Assembly (NCBI RefSeq): GCF_026586625.1
Contig: NZ_JAODIW010000006.1
Coordinates: 1,401,061 to 1,465,060, forward strand
DNA length: 64,000 nt
Reading direction: 5' to 3'
Source of the DNA: Halobium salinum
Lineage (GTDB): Archaea; Halobacteriota; Halobacteria; Halobacteriales; Haloferacaceae
The translations under genes and the position numbers were made by a program. A model generated the notes under the pieces. It saw nothing but the letters and a program-made list of their open reading frames with translations. It was not told the origin of the DNA and did no database searches. This document shows, in pieces, positions 34,363-42,997 of this stretch (position 1 is the first letter of the stretch; every line of letters begins with the position of its first letter).

Positions 34363-36345
34363 ATGGAACTCGACGAGGTCGAGACGATCGCCGTACTCGG
34401 CGCCGGAAACATGGGTCACGGTATCGCCGAAGTGGCCGCGCTCGCGGGCTACACGGTGAACCTCCGCGATATAAAGGAGGAGTTCGTCCAGAACGGGTAC
34501 GACAGCATCGAGTGGAGCCTGAACAAGCTCGCCGAGAAGGAGCGCATCGGCGCCGACGAGGCCGAGGCCGCCCTCGACCGCGTCACGCCGCTGGTCGACC
34601 TCGGCGAGGCCGTCGCCGACGCCGACGTCGTCATCGAGGCCGTCCCCGAGAAGATGGACATCAAGAAGGAGGTGTACGGCGAGGTCGAGGAACACGCCCC
34701 CGACCGGGCCGTCTTCGCCACCAATACCTCCAGCCTCTCTATCACCGAGCTGTCCGAGGTCACCGACCGTCCCGAGCAGTTCTGCGGGATGCACTTCTTC
34801 AACCCGCCCGTCCGGATGGACCTCGTCGAAGTCATCTCGGGGGCGCACTCCTCGGACGAGACGCTCGACCTCATCACCGAGCTCGCGGAGTCGATGGACA
34901 AGACCCCCGTCCGCGTCCGCAAGGACAGCCCTGGGTTCATCGTCAACCGCATCCTCGTCCCGCAGATGAACGAGGCGGCGTGGATTCTCCACGAGGACGC
35001 CGCGACGATGAGCGAGGTCGACAGCACCTCGAAGTACGGCCTCGGCCTCCCGATGGGCGCGTTCGAACTCGCCGACCAGGTCGGCATCGACGTGGGCTAT
35101 CACGTCCTCGAGTACATGCACGAGACTCTCGGCGACGCCTACGAACCGTGCCCCCTACTGGCGGAGAAAGTCGAGGAGGGGAACCTCGGGAAGAAGTCCG
35201 GGAAGGGGTTCTACGACTACGAGGACGGCGAGGGCGCACAGGTCCCGACCGACGAGGTTCGCGAGGACGTGGAGGAGCGCCTGCTCGCCGTGACGGCCAA
35301 CGAGGTCGCCGCGCTCGTCGGCGGCGACGTGGCCGACCCCGACGCCATCGACCGCGCGATGCAGCTCGGCGCCGGCTACCCGGACGGCCCGGCGAAGCTC
35401 GCCGACGACCACGGCATCGCCCCGCTCGTCGAGAAGCTGGACGAGCTCCACGAGGAGACCGGCGCCGCGCGCTACGAGGCGAACGACTACCTCCGCGAGC
35501 TCGCCGAGTCGGGCGCCGGCTTCCGCGGCGACGGCGCCGGCGCCGACGCGGGCGAGGGCTACGACTACGACACGCTCCGCGTCGAGGTCGAGGACCGCGT
35601 CGGCCACCTCGTCATCGACCGCGCCCACCGGATGAACAGCATCAGCGACGAACTGCTCGACGAGCTGAGCGACGCGGTCGACCGCCTGGCCGAGGACGAC
35701 GAAGTCCGGGCACTCCTCGTCACCGGCGACGGCGACCGGGCGTTCTCCGCCGGCGCCGACGTCCAGAGCAACATCCCGAGCCTCGCCGACGCCGCGACGG
35801 CGACGGAGTTCTCCCGGAAGGGTCAGCACACCTTCGGAAAGCTGGAGGAGTGCGGAAAGCCGGTCGTCGCCGGCATCGACGGCTACTGTCTCGGCGGCGG
35901 GATGGAGCTCGCGACGTGTGCGGACCTTCGGGTCGCCAGCGAGCGCTCCCAGTTCGGCCAGCCGGAGCACAACCTCGGTCTGATTCCGGGGTGGGGCGGC
36001 ACCCAGCGTCTCCAGCGCATCGTCGGCATGGGTCGCGCGAAGGAGATTATCTTCACCGCAGAACGCTTCGACGCGGAGACGATGGCCGACTACGGGTTCG
36101 TCAACGAGGTCGTCGCCGACGACGAACTCCTCGACCGGGCGATGGAGCTCGCGACGAGTCTGGCCGGCGGCCCGCCGATTGCCCAGCGCCACACCAAGCG
36201 CGCGATGCACAAAGGCTGGGACGACGTGGAGGCCGGCCTGGAAGTCGAGGCCAACGCCTTCGGACTCCTCCGGTCGACGGACGACCTGATGGAGGGCATC
36301 ACCGCCTTCTCGATGGACCGCGACCCCGAGTTCGAGGGGAAGTAG
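34363..36345 (+). CDS. 3-hydroxyacyl-CoA dehydrogenase/enoyl-CoA hydratase fusion
   Basis: A 660-residue bifunctional beta-oxidation enzyme. The N-terminal part (about residues 1-385) is 3-hydroxyacyl-CoA dehydrogenase: NAD fold VAVLGAGNMGHGIAEVAAL, then CGMHFFNPPVRMDLVEV and the second domain KSGKGFYDYEDGEG. The C-terminal part (about 400-660) is an enoyl-CoA hydratase: ADVQSNIP oxyanion region, GGGMELATCADLRVAS, QPEHNLGLIPGWGGTQRL. The order (dehydrogenase first) is the reverse of bacterial FadB. ATG 34363 starts right before the NAD fold. Confidence 0.95.
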   Translation: MELDEVETIAVLGAGNMGHGIAEVAALAGYTVNLRDIKEEFVQNGYDSIEWSLNKLAEKERIGADEAEAALDRVTPLVDLGEAVADADVVIEAVPEKMDIKKEVYGEVEEHAPDRAVFATNTSSLSITELSEVTDRPEQFCGMHFFNPPVRMDLVEVISGAHSSDETLDLITELAESMDKTPVRVRKDSPGFIVNRILVPQMNEAAWILHEDAATMSEVDSTSKYGLGLPMGAFELADQVGIDVGYHVLEYMHETLGDAYEPCPLLAEKVEEGNLGKKSGKGFYDYEDGEGAQVPTDEVREDVEERLLAVTANEVAALVGGDVADPDAIDRAMQLGAGYPDGPAKLADDHGIAPLVEKLDELHEETGAARYEANDYLRELAESGAGFRGDGAGADAGEGYDYDTLRVEVEDRVGHLVIDRAHRMNSISDELLDELSDAVDRLAEDDEVRALLVTGDGDRAFSAGADVQSNIPSLADAATATEFSRKGQHTFGKLEECGKPVVAGIDGYCLGGGMELATCADLRVASERSQFGQPEHNLGLIPGWGGTQRLQRIVGMGRAKEIIFTAERFDAETMADYGFVNEVVADDELLDRAMELATSLAGGPPIAQRHTKRAMHKGWDDVEAGLEVEANAFGLLRSTDDLMEGITAFSMDRDPEFEGK

Positions 36346-36362
36346 CCGTCCCGTAACGGAAT

Positions 36363-36370
36363 CTTTAAAC
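36363..36370 (+). promoter_or_regulatory. TATA-like element of tRNA-Glu
   Basis: CTTTAAAC lies about 30 bases before the tRNA 5' end. Confidence 0.6.
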
Positions 36371-36396
36371 GAATCCCGGCGCCAGTTTCAATCGTC

Positions 36397-36471
36397 GCTC
36401 GGTTGGTGTAGTCCGGCCAATCATTTCGGCCTTTCGAGCCGATGACACGGGTTCAAATCCCGTACCGAGCA
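36397..36471 (+). tRNA. tRNA-Glu (anticodon TTC), integration site
   Basis: Acceptor GCTCGGT with ACCGAGC, anticodon stem CGGCC-TTTCGAG-style arm giving anticodon TTC, and T arm ACGGG-TTCAAAT-CCCGT, with discriminator A. The 62 bases from 36410 to 36471 recur at 50203-50264, and integrase genes follow both copies. The tRNA therefore remains intact because the incoming element restores its 3' part. Confidence 0.95.
36410..36471 (+). repeat. Attachment repeat, left copy (in tRNA-Glu)
   Basis: The last 62 bases of tRNA-Glu, from the D loop to the discriminator, identical to 50203-50264. Bases outside differ on both sides (T versus G before, T versus C after). This is the signature of integrase-mediated insertion into a tRNA gene. 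Confidence 0.92.
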
Positions 36472-36625
36472 TCCCAAGTCGACGCCGTCTGGCATTTTTC
36501 GGTCGTGGTGTGAGCGAGAAAATGAACGCACCACAGGCCAATTCGATTCGAACGAACAGCCACCCCGACGCCGTACAGCGATTCGAGACGCGTCGGGCTT
36601 ACTACACATTCCCGGAGGGTAGCCC

Positions 36626-37735
36626 GTGAGCTACGACCCCGAGGACTTCGCTATTACGACGAAGAAGAGCCGGGAACTACTCACCGAGAAGGAACTCATT
36701 GACTACCGGAGTCACCGAGTTGACTTCCTCCGGTGGCTCATCCACCTCGGGAAGAACCCGGACATGGCCGTCGGGTACGGACGGGACACAATTCAAAACA
36801 CGGCGTACCGGACTGACCTCTTCAACCGGTGGGTATGGCAGGAGGAAGACGGCTACACCATGTCCCTCACGCACGCACAGGCTGACGAGTACATGGAGGA
36901 GCTGCTGTACTCCGATACTACCAGCACCCACAAGGCGAACACCCAGAAGTCGCTGAAGCGCTTCTACAAGTGGCTCTCCTTCGAGAAGAACGGCGACGAA
37001 TGGGAGCCGAGTCGGTCCTTCAGCGGCTCGAACGGGAGCAGTGGGCCTCGGGAGTTCCTGACCATTGAGGAGCGCAAGAAGGTCCGTGAAGCGGCGCTGC
37101 GGTACGGGTCGATTCCCTCCTACAGCAGCGTCTCCCCTGAAGAGCGAAGCGAGTGGAAAGCACACCTCGCCCAGCGCTTCGGGAAGCCGAAGTCCGAGGT
37201 CACCCCCGACGATTGGGACACCGCGAACAGCTGGAAGTTCACCTCGCTCGTGTGGGTGTCGCTCGACTGTGGCCTCCGGCCGGTTGAGGTCGAGCGGGCA
37301 AAGACCTCGTGGGTGGACACCGACAACGGCGTCCTCCGGATACCGAAGGAGGACTCTGCGAAGAACGAGGGAGACTGGGTCGTCGCACTTCAGGACCGTA
37401 CGGCCGACGCACTCGAACGGTGGATCGACGAGCGCGACCGGTACGCTGTGTACGACGGCATTGAGTCGCTGTGGCTGACGCGTGAAGCGAACCCGTATCA
37501 ATCGCAGAGTCTCCGCCGGCTACTGCTGAAGCTGTGCGACCTGGCCGAGATACGAACCGAGAACCGGAAGATGAGCTGGTACGCCCTTCGGCACTCGACC
37601 GGGACAGCGATGGCCCACGAGCGCGACCTCGCTGCGGCGAAGGCACAGCTCCGACACAAGAGCGAACAGACGACGATGAAGTACGACAACGTGCCTATCG
37701 AACAGCGACGGGAAGCCTTGGAGCGCATGGGATGA
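36626..37735 (+). CDS. int: Tyrosine integrase of element 1
   Basis: A 369-residue tyrosine recombinase. An N-terminal core-binding (SAM-like) domain spans about residues 20-125 and the catalytic domain about 145-369. Catalytic residues are Arg218 (CGLRPVEVE), Lys241, Arg322 (YALRHS), His344 (LRHKSEQTT) and nucleophile Tyr353. The usual His of HxxR is Tyr319 here. The GTG start has a good GGAGG seven bases upstream. It should recombine at the tRNA-Glu 3' end. A 373-residue relative lies after the second repeat. Stop overlaps the next gene in ATGA. Confidence 0.92.
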   Translation: MSYDPEDFAITTKKSRELLTEKELIDYRSHRVDFLRWLIHLGKNPDMAVGYGRDTIQNTAYRTDLFNRWVWQEEDGYTMSLTHAQADEYMEELLYSDTTSTHKANTQKSLKRFYKWLSFEKNGDEWEPSRSFSGSNGSSGPREFLTIEERKKVREAALRYGSIPSYSSVSPEERSEWKAHLAQRFGKPKSEVTPDDWDTANSWKFTSLVWVSLDCGLRPVEVERAKTSWVDTDNGVLRIPKEDSAKNEGDWVVALQDRTADALERWIDERDRYAVYDGIESLWLTREANPYQSQSLRRLLLKLCDLAEIRTENRKMSWYALRHSTGTAMAHERDLAAAKAQLRHKSEQTTMKYDNVPIEQRREALERMG

Positions 37736-38172
37736 ACGGAGACAACGAAGAGAACGAAGTCATGGTAGATAGTTGGCTGACTGGAACCGCTCTCATGAAG
37801 GCGCTCATTCGACTTCATCGGGAGATGGACGACGGGCCAGCACGGGACCTGATTTACGAGGAGATCCGCGCTACGGCAGTCGGATTCGTTGCTGTGCCTC
37901 GACCCAACGAGCGGCCCTCTGTTGATGCGTCCGTTGAGGAGATGATAGAGATACACGAGTCGATGTGGCATCAGCACAAGGATATCGCTCGGTACACGCG
38001 GCTCCGGATAGCCGAGGAGTTAGGTGCGTTCGAGCAGTCGGTCGAATCGGAATCGACTGACGACCGCTTCGACCCGTCCGGGCTGTCCGACGACGAGCTT
38101 CAGTACCTGCATGAAATGGGCGACACGCCCATTCGGTCTACTATCGAGGATTCTTTAGCTGAGGACGAGTGA
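37732..38172 (+). CDS. Integrase-coupled acidic protein, unknown function
   Basis: A 146-residue acidic, mostly helical protein. The ATG overlaps the integrase stop (ATGA at 37732-37735), so it is translated with the integrase. No domain is recognised. The central part (HESMWHQHKDIARYTRLRIA) looks like a helix pair, and the C-terminus is rich in Asp, Ser and Glu. Its position suggests a recombination accessory role, which is inference only. Confidence 0.7.
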   Translation: MNGDNEENEVMVDSWLTGTALMKALIRLHREMDDGPARDLIYEEIRATAVGFVAVPRPNERPSVDASVEEMIEIHESMWHQHKDIARYTRLRIAEELGAFEQSVESESTDDRFDPSGLSDDELQYLHEMGDTPIRSTIEDSLAEDE

Positions 38173-38254
38173 CGAACGGGTTGAACAAGCATCGTCCATC
38201 CCCGCTCAGTAGCGCCTCAATGTATTGGTCTCCCTTAATATTAGACGTCTGTCT

Positions 38255-38878
38255 TTATATCCTCTCTCCAGATATCTCTACAGACAATTCCGCTTTTTGT
38301 AACCCTTTAGCTTCACCGTATCCACTATTGTCCACAATGAGAACATAGTCTTCGGTATGAAGGTTCCCGGTTACGTTGGCATACTCAGTATCAAGTCGGC
38401 TTGCTTCAGGATAGTACTGAATCGATTGTCCCTGACGGAAGTATTCGAATTCATCACGGGAGGTCAACACAACGTCAACAGAGGGACCATTCCGAACGAC
38501 AACAGTATATGAGAGTTCAACACCAGATACGTCCAGTTCTGCATCCTCGGAAAAGAATAGCTCCCAATAACGGTAGTAGCCTTCTTCAATTTCGACATCT
38601 TCGTCCGCAGAGTAGAGTGGAAGCAACTCGTTGATATCTTGGAAATCTGTATCGGTTTCGTGCGGCGTAGTTTCCGCTGAGGTAGTTACTTCTGCGAGGT
38701 CATCAAGTGCAGAAGCGCCCTTCGGTACGCCTTGGCCTACATCGTCTGCACCACTTGCTACTTCATCCGCACCGCTTGCAGCTTCGTCAGCGCCCTTGAC
38801 TGCTACTTTGGCGCATCCAGAAATTGAGAGGAACCCGGCAGCAGTAGAGCTGAGAGCAGCACGACGAGTTAGCTTCAT
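38255..38878 (-). CDS. Predicted Tat lipoprotein of element 1
   Basis: A 207-residue protein with twin arginines (KLTRRAALSS), a hydrophobic stretch and lipobox SISGC (Cys22). It is followed by three near-repeats of ADEAASG/ADEVASG/ADDVGQG and then a beta-rich domain. It is probably anchored outside the membrane. Function unknown; surface exclusion or attachment is possible. The ATG shares one base with the stop of the upstream zinc-ribbon gene (TAATG), so the two form an operon. Confidence 0.72.
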   Translation of the reverse strand: MKLTRRAALSSTAAGFLSISGCAKVAVKGADEAASGADEVASGADDVGQGVPKGASALDDLAEVTTSAETTPHETDTDFQDINELLPLYSADEDVEIEEGYYRYWELFFSEDAELDVSGVELSYTVVVRNGPSVDVVLTSRDEFEYFRQGQSIQYYPEASRLDTEYANVTGNLHTEDYVLIVDNSGYGEAKGLQKAELSVEISGERI

Positions 38879-39282
38879 TATTGACCCCCTCGCGCGGCGT
38901 TTCGTCGCTTGTACATATAGTACGGTGAGATGATCAGCGAACCGATTCCAAGCGTCAGCGTAACGAAGATACCCGCAATCACCCATCTGCCTGAGCTAGG
39001 GTTCCATTCGGAGGTCTTTCGCATGAAGTTCATATCTCGCCAAATTGCAATTGGGTAAAGAAGAGCCAGCAGTAGCTGGAAGATGTAGGGATTAACACCA
39101 AGGGTGAGAATCGTAACTACTGCAAGGGGGAAGTACGCTGCCATCGCAGCGATAATATGCCACCAGTTTGACCGCAGGTTGGGTTCTTCAACATTCTTTA
39201 CTGACTTCAATTGATGTCCGCATCCTGGACACTCCAGTCCAGAACGTGAGACATCTGTACCGCATCCACGGCAATGAGCCAT
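38878..39282 (-). CDS. Zinc-ribbon membrane protein
   Basis: A 134-residue protein with an N-terminal zinc ribbon (HCRGCGTDVSRSGLECPGCG, four Cys) followed by three hydrophobic helices (about residues 41-60, 64-80 and 97-120). Zinc-ribbon plus few-helix proteins are common in archaea without assigned roles. A strong TATA-like element lies about 26 bases upstream. First gene of a two-gene operon with the lipoprotein. Confidence 0.75.
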   Translation of the reverse strand: MAHCRGCGTDVSRSGLECPGCGHQLKSVKNVEEPNLRSNWWHIIAAMAAYFPLAVVTILTLGVNPYIFQLLLALLYPIAIWRDMNFMRKTSEWNPSSGRWVIAGIFVTLTLGIGSLIISPYYMYKRRNAARGGQ

Positions 39283-39303
39283 GTGACCAAGTTCTCCGAA
39301 TTA

Positions 39304-39313
39304 CTTATAAAAC
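39304..39313 (-). promoter_or_regulatory. TATA-like element of the zinc-ribbon/lipoprotein operon
   Basis: Minus-strand GTTTTATAAG is centred about 26 bases before the ATG at 39282. Confidence 0.65.
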
Positions 39314-39419
39314 TTCTGTATGGTTACTTAATTTGATATTTTAGGAGCTTGAGTCCCAGTCGAATTGACAAATAATCGTAGCTTCGATGTTCGATAGGAA
39401 TCAACCGGATGGAAGACGA

Positions 39420-40155
39420 CGAGCGACCCCTTGGCTGTAGGCCGTTGACCGTGCCGAGATGCCGCTGACAGCGTAGATCGAGCTGGCAGAGAGCGGGTAC
39501 GCCGTTGACTCGCTCTGAGTGTCTTAGCACAGTAGGCTACGGAGATGATGTTCCCACTTCGGCGGGAGGGATTACTGGTGTGGAGCGAATACGTGTGCTT
39601 CGAGGCATTGAGCGGGGCGCGAGTACAGGTGCAGTCTCTCGGTGCCAGTCCCGTAGGTCGTCGAGAGTGGGCCGTAGTCCGTTTCTGACGCCATCCGAGT
39701 AAATCCGAGGGGGGACACTCGTTTCGAAGCCCTGTGGACCCGCTCGCGCTCCCTGATCCTCACCCTCGGCTTCAACTCCCATGACGATACAGGTGCAGAT
39801 GGCTGGTCACGTAGCGATATGTGACCCACACAGCCTTCGATCAATCCGGGTAGAGGTACGGCTCGTTCTCCCGACATTAACCACCACAAGACCCCTAGTG
39901 AAGGACTCGGGGTTAACCCCCACCTCAATGAAGTGAGTCACCCCGGTTGGAACATTCAGTTGAATAGTAAGTGTATATCATTGGGAACCTGGCACGAGAA
40001 TTTTCCGGATTTTCGGAGCGTCCCGAGAATATGCCTTCTCTCAGATTACTGGATTCTTCGGCACCTATTGACCTCTGGCGAACTACGAGAAGTGGTCGGA
40101 TGCAATCCATCATATCGATAAACTATCGCTCTACACACCTCAGATGCCGACATTT
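39420..40155. other. Stretch without a convincing gene
   Basis: About 740 bases between the zinc-ribbon operon and the replication region. Short open frames exist on the minus strand (for example 39572-39928) but they lack a promoter, good start context or a recognisable protein. Repeated CCGTTGAC-like words occur near 39440-39510. This could be part of a replication or partition region, but I see no clear iteron set. Confidence 0.4.
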
Positions 40156-40158
40156 CCA

Positions 40159-40201
40159 CTTTATATACTACCTGCGGGGGTCAGAGTGTATGGCCCCCCG
40201 C
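40159..40201 (+). promoter_or_regulatory. Rightward promoter with GC hairpin
   Basis: CTTTATATAC near 40159-40168 is a strong TATA-like box. Six bases further a perfect 7-bp stem (GCGGGGG at 40174-40180 with CCCCCGC at 40195-40201) covers the expected start of transcription. An ATG at 40190 at leaderless distance opens only an 11-codon frame. It directs transcription into the end of the primase-like gene. Confidence 0.5.
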
Positions 40202-40297
40202 CGTCTTGCACTTCTCGCATCATAACATAGGGGGAGAGCTTGTCCTACGATGGAGTAGAGACTCATCAGGAGTTACACCTCAAGGGAGGTGACAGAA

Positions 40298-40381
40298 ATG
40301 AAGAAATCTCCCGGAATCCACAGCATCAGAGGTTGGCTGGAATCTCAACGTGATCGTAGTCTGCAGGGAATGACCCAATGA
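40298..40381 (+). CDS. Putative 27-residue peptide with near-perfect Shine-Dalgarno
   Basis: A frame starting MKKSPGIHSIRGWLESQRDR, 27 residues, preceded by GGAGGTGA (40285-40292) five bases before the ATG. GGAGGTGA is fully complementary to the 3' end of 16S rRNA, and such sites are rare in this window. The peptide is basic. It overlaps the 3' end of the primase-like gene on the other strand, so transcription from the promoter at 40159 would also make antisense RNA. It may be a real peptide, a leader, or coincidence. Confidence 0.33.
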   Translation: MKKSPGIHSIRGWLESQRDRSLQGMTQ

Positions 40382-41957
40382 CGCTCTGAAACTGCTCTCG
40401 CGTTAATTCGGGGCTGAATTCGGCCCCAAACTGTGACTGGAACCATTCCCATGCTGGGTTCCAGCCATACAGAAGAAGTCGGCAAGCCACGCGCCATTTT
40501 TCCATGTGAGTCAATGTCTCGATTCCCTCCTGTTCTGCCTGCTGTTGGAGTTTGGCGGCCTTGGAACGTGGTGTCCGAATGGGCGGGATGTTGTCGCGGC
40601 GTTTTTTCGATCTCGTGGTCTCCGAGGCGCTTGTTGTCTCACTGGCGCCACCTCTGCCCACGTCGTATCCTTCGTCCACCAAATAGTCGAGAGCAGCTTG
40701 ACGACTCCCCTCTTTACCAGTAAGTGCGTGACCGGCGACGGTCGCCTGCCACGACTCTACGGTGAAGATGCGGGAGCTTCGACTCTGACCACCAATGATG
40801 ACTACCGGGTCACCGTTATGGAATTCCCATTTCTCGAAGTCTCGATCCGAGAGTTGGAGCGGGGCGTGTTCATCAGCCTTCGTGAACTCTCCGCCGTTGC
40901 AGCCTCGCGCCCCGTAGAAGTACGCCGGCACCATCGTTGCCGCATTTCGTTTTCCCCTCCGAGCGAACGCTCCACCCTTCACTTTCACAACTGCAACACT
41001 TCTGCCATTCCCGCTGGAGTGGGCGTACGGGGAAAATTCGTGGTAGTTGTACTGCGCCCACCTCGGAACATCAGTAGGATTAGTCGGGTGTTGTTCCTGC
41101 TCGATGAGGGGACAATCTATCACCCACTGAGTGTTACCGAACGACAGCACGGCCAGGTCACCGCCAAGTTTCTGTAGCAAGGCTGGTGCATTGGGTCCAA
41201 TTGAAGGGACACTCTCCGCGTTCTGCCGGCGCGGTGGACCGAACACACTCAACAGCACCTCAGCATATGTTGCCGGTCTTTTGGGGGTGCTGTTGGTCGC
41301 TTCCTGTATAATCCGGTCATGCTCCCACTCCGGTTCGACCTCGACCTTCGGAAAGCCTGTTTTCGGATGAAGAACACCAGGAAGTCGGAACTGACGCTTC
41401 CGAGAGTAAATACCGAGGTCAAACTCCGAACCGACCTCCTCCGAAAACCGTGCAGCTCGCTCTTTGAGTCGTTCTCGTGTTCGTTCAGTCGTGACGACAC
41501 GGGGGATATGAGCATGAATCGAGCGGTTTCCTGAGTAATAAAATGTGCAATCACCGACCATACATTCCAATTCGGTTTCTACAAACTCGGCGATATGCTG
41601 GATTGTTCTTTCAAATGGAATGTCTGGGAATGCGTCGCTTTCAACATGGATAGGGTATACCACCCGGTCGGCCTGTTCACATTCGTTTTGTAGAGCGGTT
41701 GCTATGCAGCTCGCATTTGCTACGGCATACGGATTCGTGAACGACTGATGGCGATCAAGTTGCTCGTCTGTGAGAAGGTAGATTGGGCTGGCTGTCTCGG
41801 CCTTCTCGGGGACTGGCGCGTCGACTGACCGAAGACTTGGAGCTTGGCGAGGTTTGTTGATTCCTTCGGGGAACCCGTATCGAACATATGGCGTATTCTT
41901 TGAGGGTGTATTAGTTATTGTATCAGTAGCAACATCAGAGTCGACGGTGTCAATCAT
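40326..41957 (-). CDS. Archaeo-eukaryotic primase-like replication protein
   Basis: A 543-residue protein with features of the archaeo-eukaryotic primase superfamily: YYSGNRSIHAHI near residue 140, resembling the S-G-x-G-x-H catalytic block, and RQFRLPGVLHPKTGFPKVEV near residue 189. An upstream acidic pair (YPIHVESDAF) may supply metal ligands. The C-terminal half is helical with a basic linker (TRSKKRRDNI). It is the most likely initiator or primase of the element. ATG 41957 is preferred to one at 42110, whose extra residues look non-coding. No helicase motif is visible. Confidence 0.72.
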   Translation of the reverse strand: MIDTVDSDVATDTITNTPSKNTPYVRYGFPEGINKPRQAPSLRSVDAPVPEKAETASPIYLLTDEQLDRHQSFTNPYAVANASCIATALQNECEQADRVVYPIHVESDAFPDIPFERTIQHIAEFVETELECMVGDCTFYYSGNRSIHAHIPRVVTTERTRERLKERAARFSEEVGSEFDLGIYSRKRQFRLPGVLHPKTGFPKVEVEPEWEHDRIIQEATNSTPKRPATYAEVLLSVFGPPRRQNAESVPSIGPNAPALLQKLGGDLAVLSFGNTQWVIDCPLIEQEQHPTNPTDVPRWAQYNYHEFSPYAHSSGNGRSVAVVKVKGGAFARRGKRNAATMVPAYFYGARGCNGGEFTKADEHAPLQLSDRDFEKWEFHNGDPVVIIGGQSRSSRIFTVESWQATVAGHALTGKEGSRQAALDYLVDEGYDVGRGGASETTSASETTRSKKRRDNIPPIRTPRSKAAKLQQQAEQEGIETLTHMEKWRVACRLLLYGWNPAWEWFQSQFGAEFSPELTREQFQSVIGSFPADYDHVEIPANL

Positions 41958-42145
41958 GGTCAGTATCGATGGAGGCGGATCATGTTCGGTCGGGATCAGT
42001 CGTTGAAGTGGTGCAGTCCTTGGGAAAACAGATTGTACAGACACTTTCCGATTGGAAAGTAGGAGCCAGCAACGTGAACCAGAGAGGGGGTTGTTGGATT
42101 GTGTCTTCAACCACCCCTCTGACCGCTACTGGGTCCTACCATTTC

Positions 42146-42355
42146 TTATGGTTTCACGATGAGTGCATGGCTGTCACTGTTTCGACCTGAACCAATGGAC
42201 ACACACCCCACCGGAATGGTTCCCGAAGCCCCGATAATCTTCAGAGTGGGGCTATCAATGATTTCATCAAGTGACTGTACAGTCCGTTCACGTCCTGTCT
42301 CGTCAAGGATGTTCAGTCGCTGGAGGTCAAAGTCAGAATGTTGAAGGATTTTCAT
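42146..42355 (-). CDS. Small protein upstream of the primase-like gene
   Basis: A 69-residue frame beginning MKILQHSDFDLQRLNILDET, with a plausible small alpha/beta pattern and ending SDSHALIVKP. No family recognised. A longer frame reaching 42523 exists, but the extra part looks less protein-like. Same strand and direction as the rest of the replication operon. Confidence 0.45.
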   Translation of the reverse strand: MKILQHSDFDLQRLNILDETGRERTVQSLDEIIDSPTLKIIGASGTIPVGCVSIGSGRNSDSHALIVKP

Positions 42356-42618
42356 GTATGTTACCTTCTTGAACGAGGTGACACTTGCACGGCTGGCGTC
42401 TCCCTCCAAGTGGATAGCTGTCTCTTTCTCATGCGGTTCCCGACGAGGGTCTTCGCAAAATTGCGGGCGGAGTGATTCGATAGCGTTGCAACTCTTTGCA
42501 TCATTATTTTCTTTAGCCAACATTCTTCAGCTACAGCGGTTGCTCTCAGGTCAATGAAACCAAACCCTCTGAGAAACCGCCTCACCCAACATAACAACGT
42601 AGCCTAAAATAAGTATTT

Positions 42619-42873
42619 CTATGACTGTATTGACGAGAATGTGGTCTGTGTGGTTGACACCTCGGCCTGTGGAATCACCGAGTCGTCGCCTTCCATGTAC
42701 CGCACGGCGTATCGAAGAGCCGTCGGAATATCCTCGAACCAGCGAACGTCCTTTTTGTATTCTTCGTAGACGTGGGAGTCTTGGTCGGGGTCGTAGTAGT
42801 GGGGATCGCTGAGAGTCCCACCTCCCCATCCCCGTATTTCATCACACCGAGTTTCGTCGTCGGACTGAGCCAC
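42619..42873 (-). CDS. Small acidic protein of element 1
   Basis: An 84-residue acidic protein (GTG start) with DPHYYDPDQDSHVYEEYKKD and RWFEDIPTALRYAVRYMEGD, which looks like a folded small domain. It starts inside the 51-residue gene upstream, overlapping by 32 bases. Function unknown. Confidence 0.55.
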   Translation of the reverse strand: MAQSDDETRCDEIRGWGGGTLSDPHYYDPDQDSHVYEEYKKDVRWFEDIPTALRYAVRYMEGDDSVIPQAEVSTTQTTFSSIQS

Positions 42874-42997
42874 ATCCCACCGCCCCGTGGTTCATCTGAG
42901 AGAGCGCCCGGTACAGTCGGACGAACCGGAACGGCCCATGCTTCGTCTCGACGTTCTCCGGCCAGCACTCCGGGGTATCCTCGGGGAGTTCCATCAT
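42842..42997 (-). CDS. Tiny coupled protein of element 1
   Basis: A 51-residue frame starting MMELPEDTPECWPENVETKH. The ATGA overlap with the DUF6884-like gene (42994-42997) suggests it is translated. The C-terminus is basic. Function unknown. Confidence 0.5.
   Translation of the reverse strand: MMELPEDTPECWPENVETKHGPFRFVRLYRALSQMNHGAVGCGSVRRRNSV

Noticed and set aside
39572-39928. 118-codon minus-strand frame in element 1
   Set aside because: No promoter, no start context and Arg/Ser-rich sequence without a fold; treated as non-coding.
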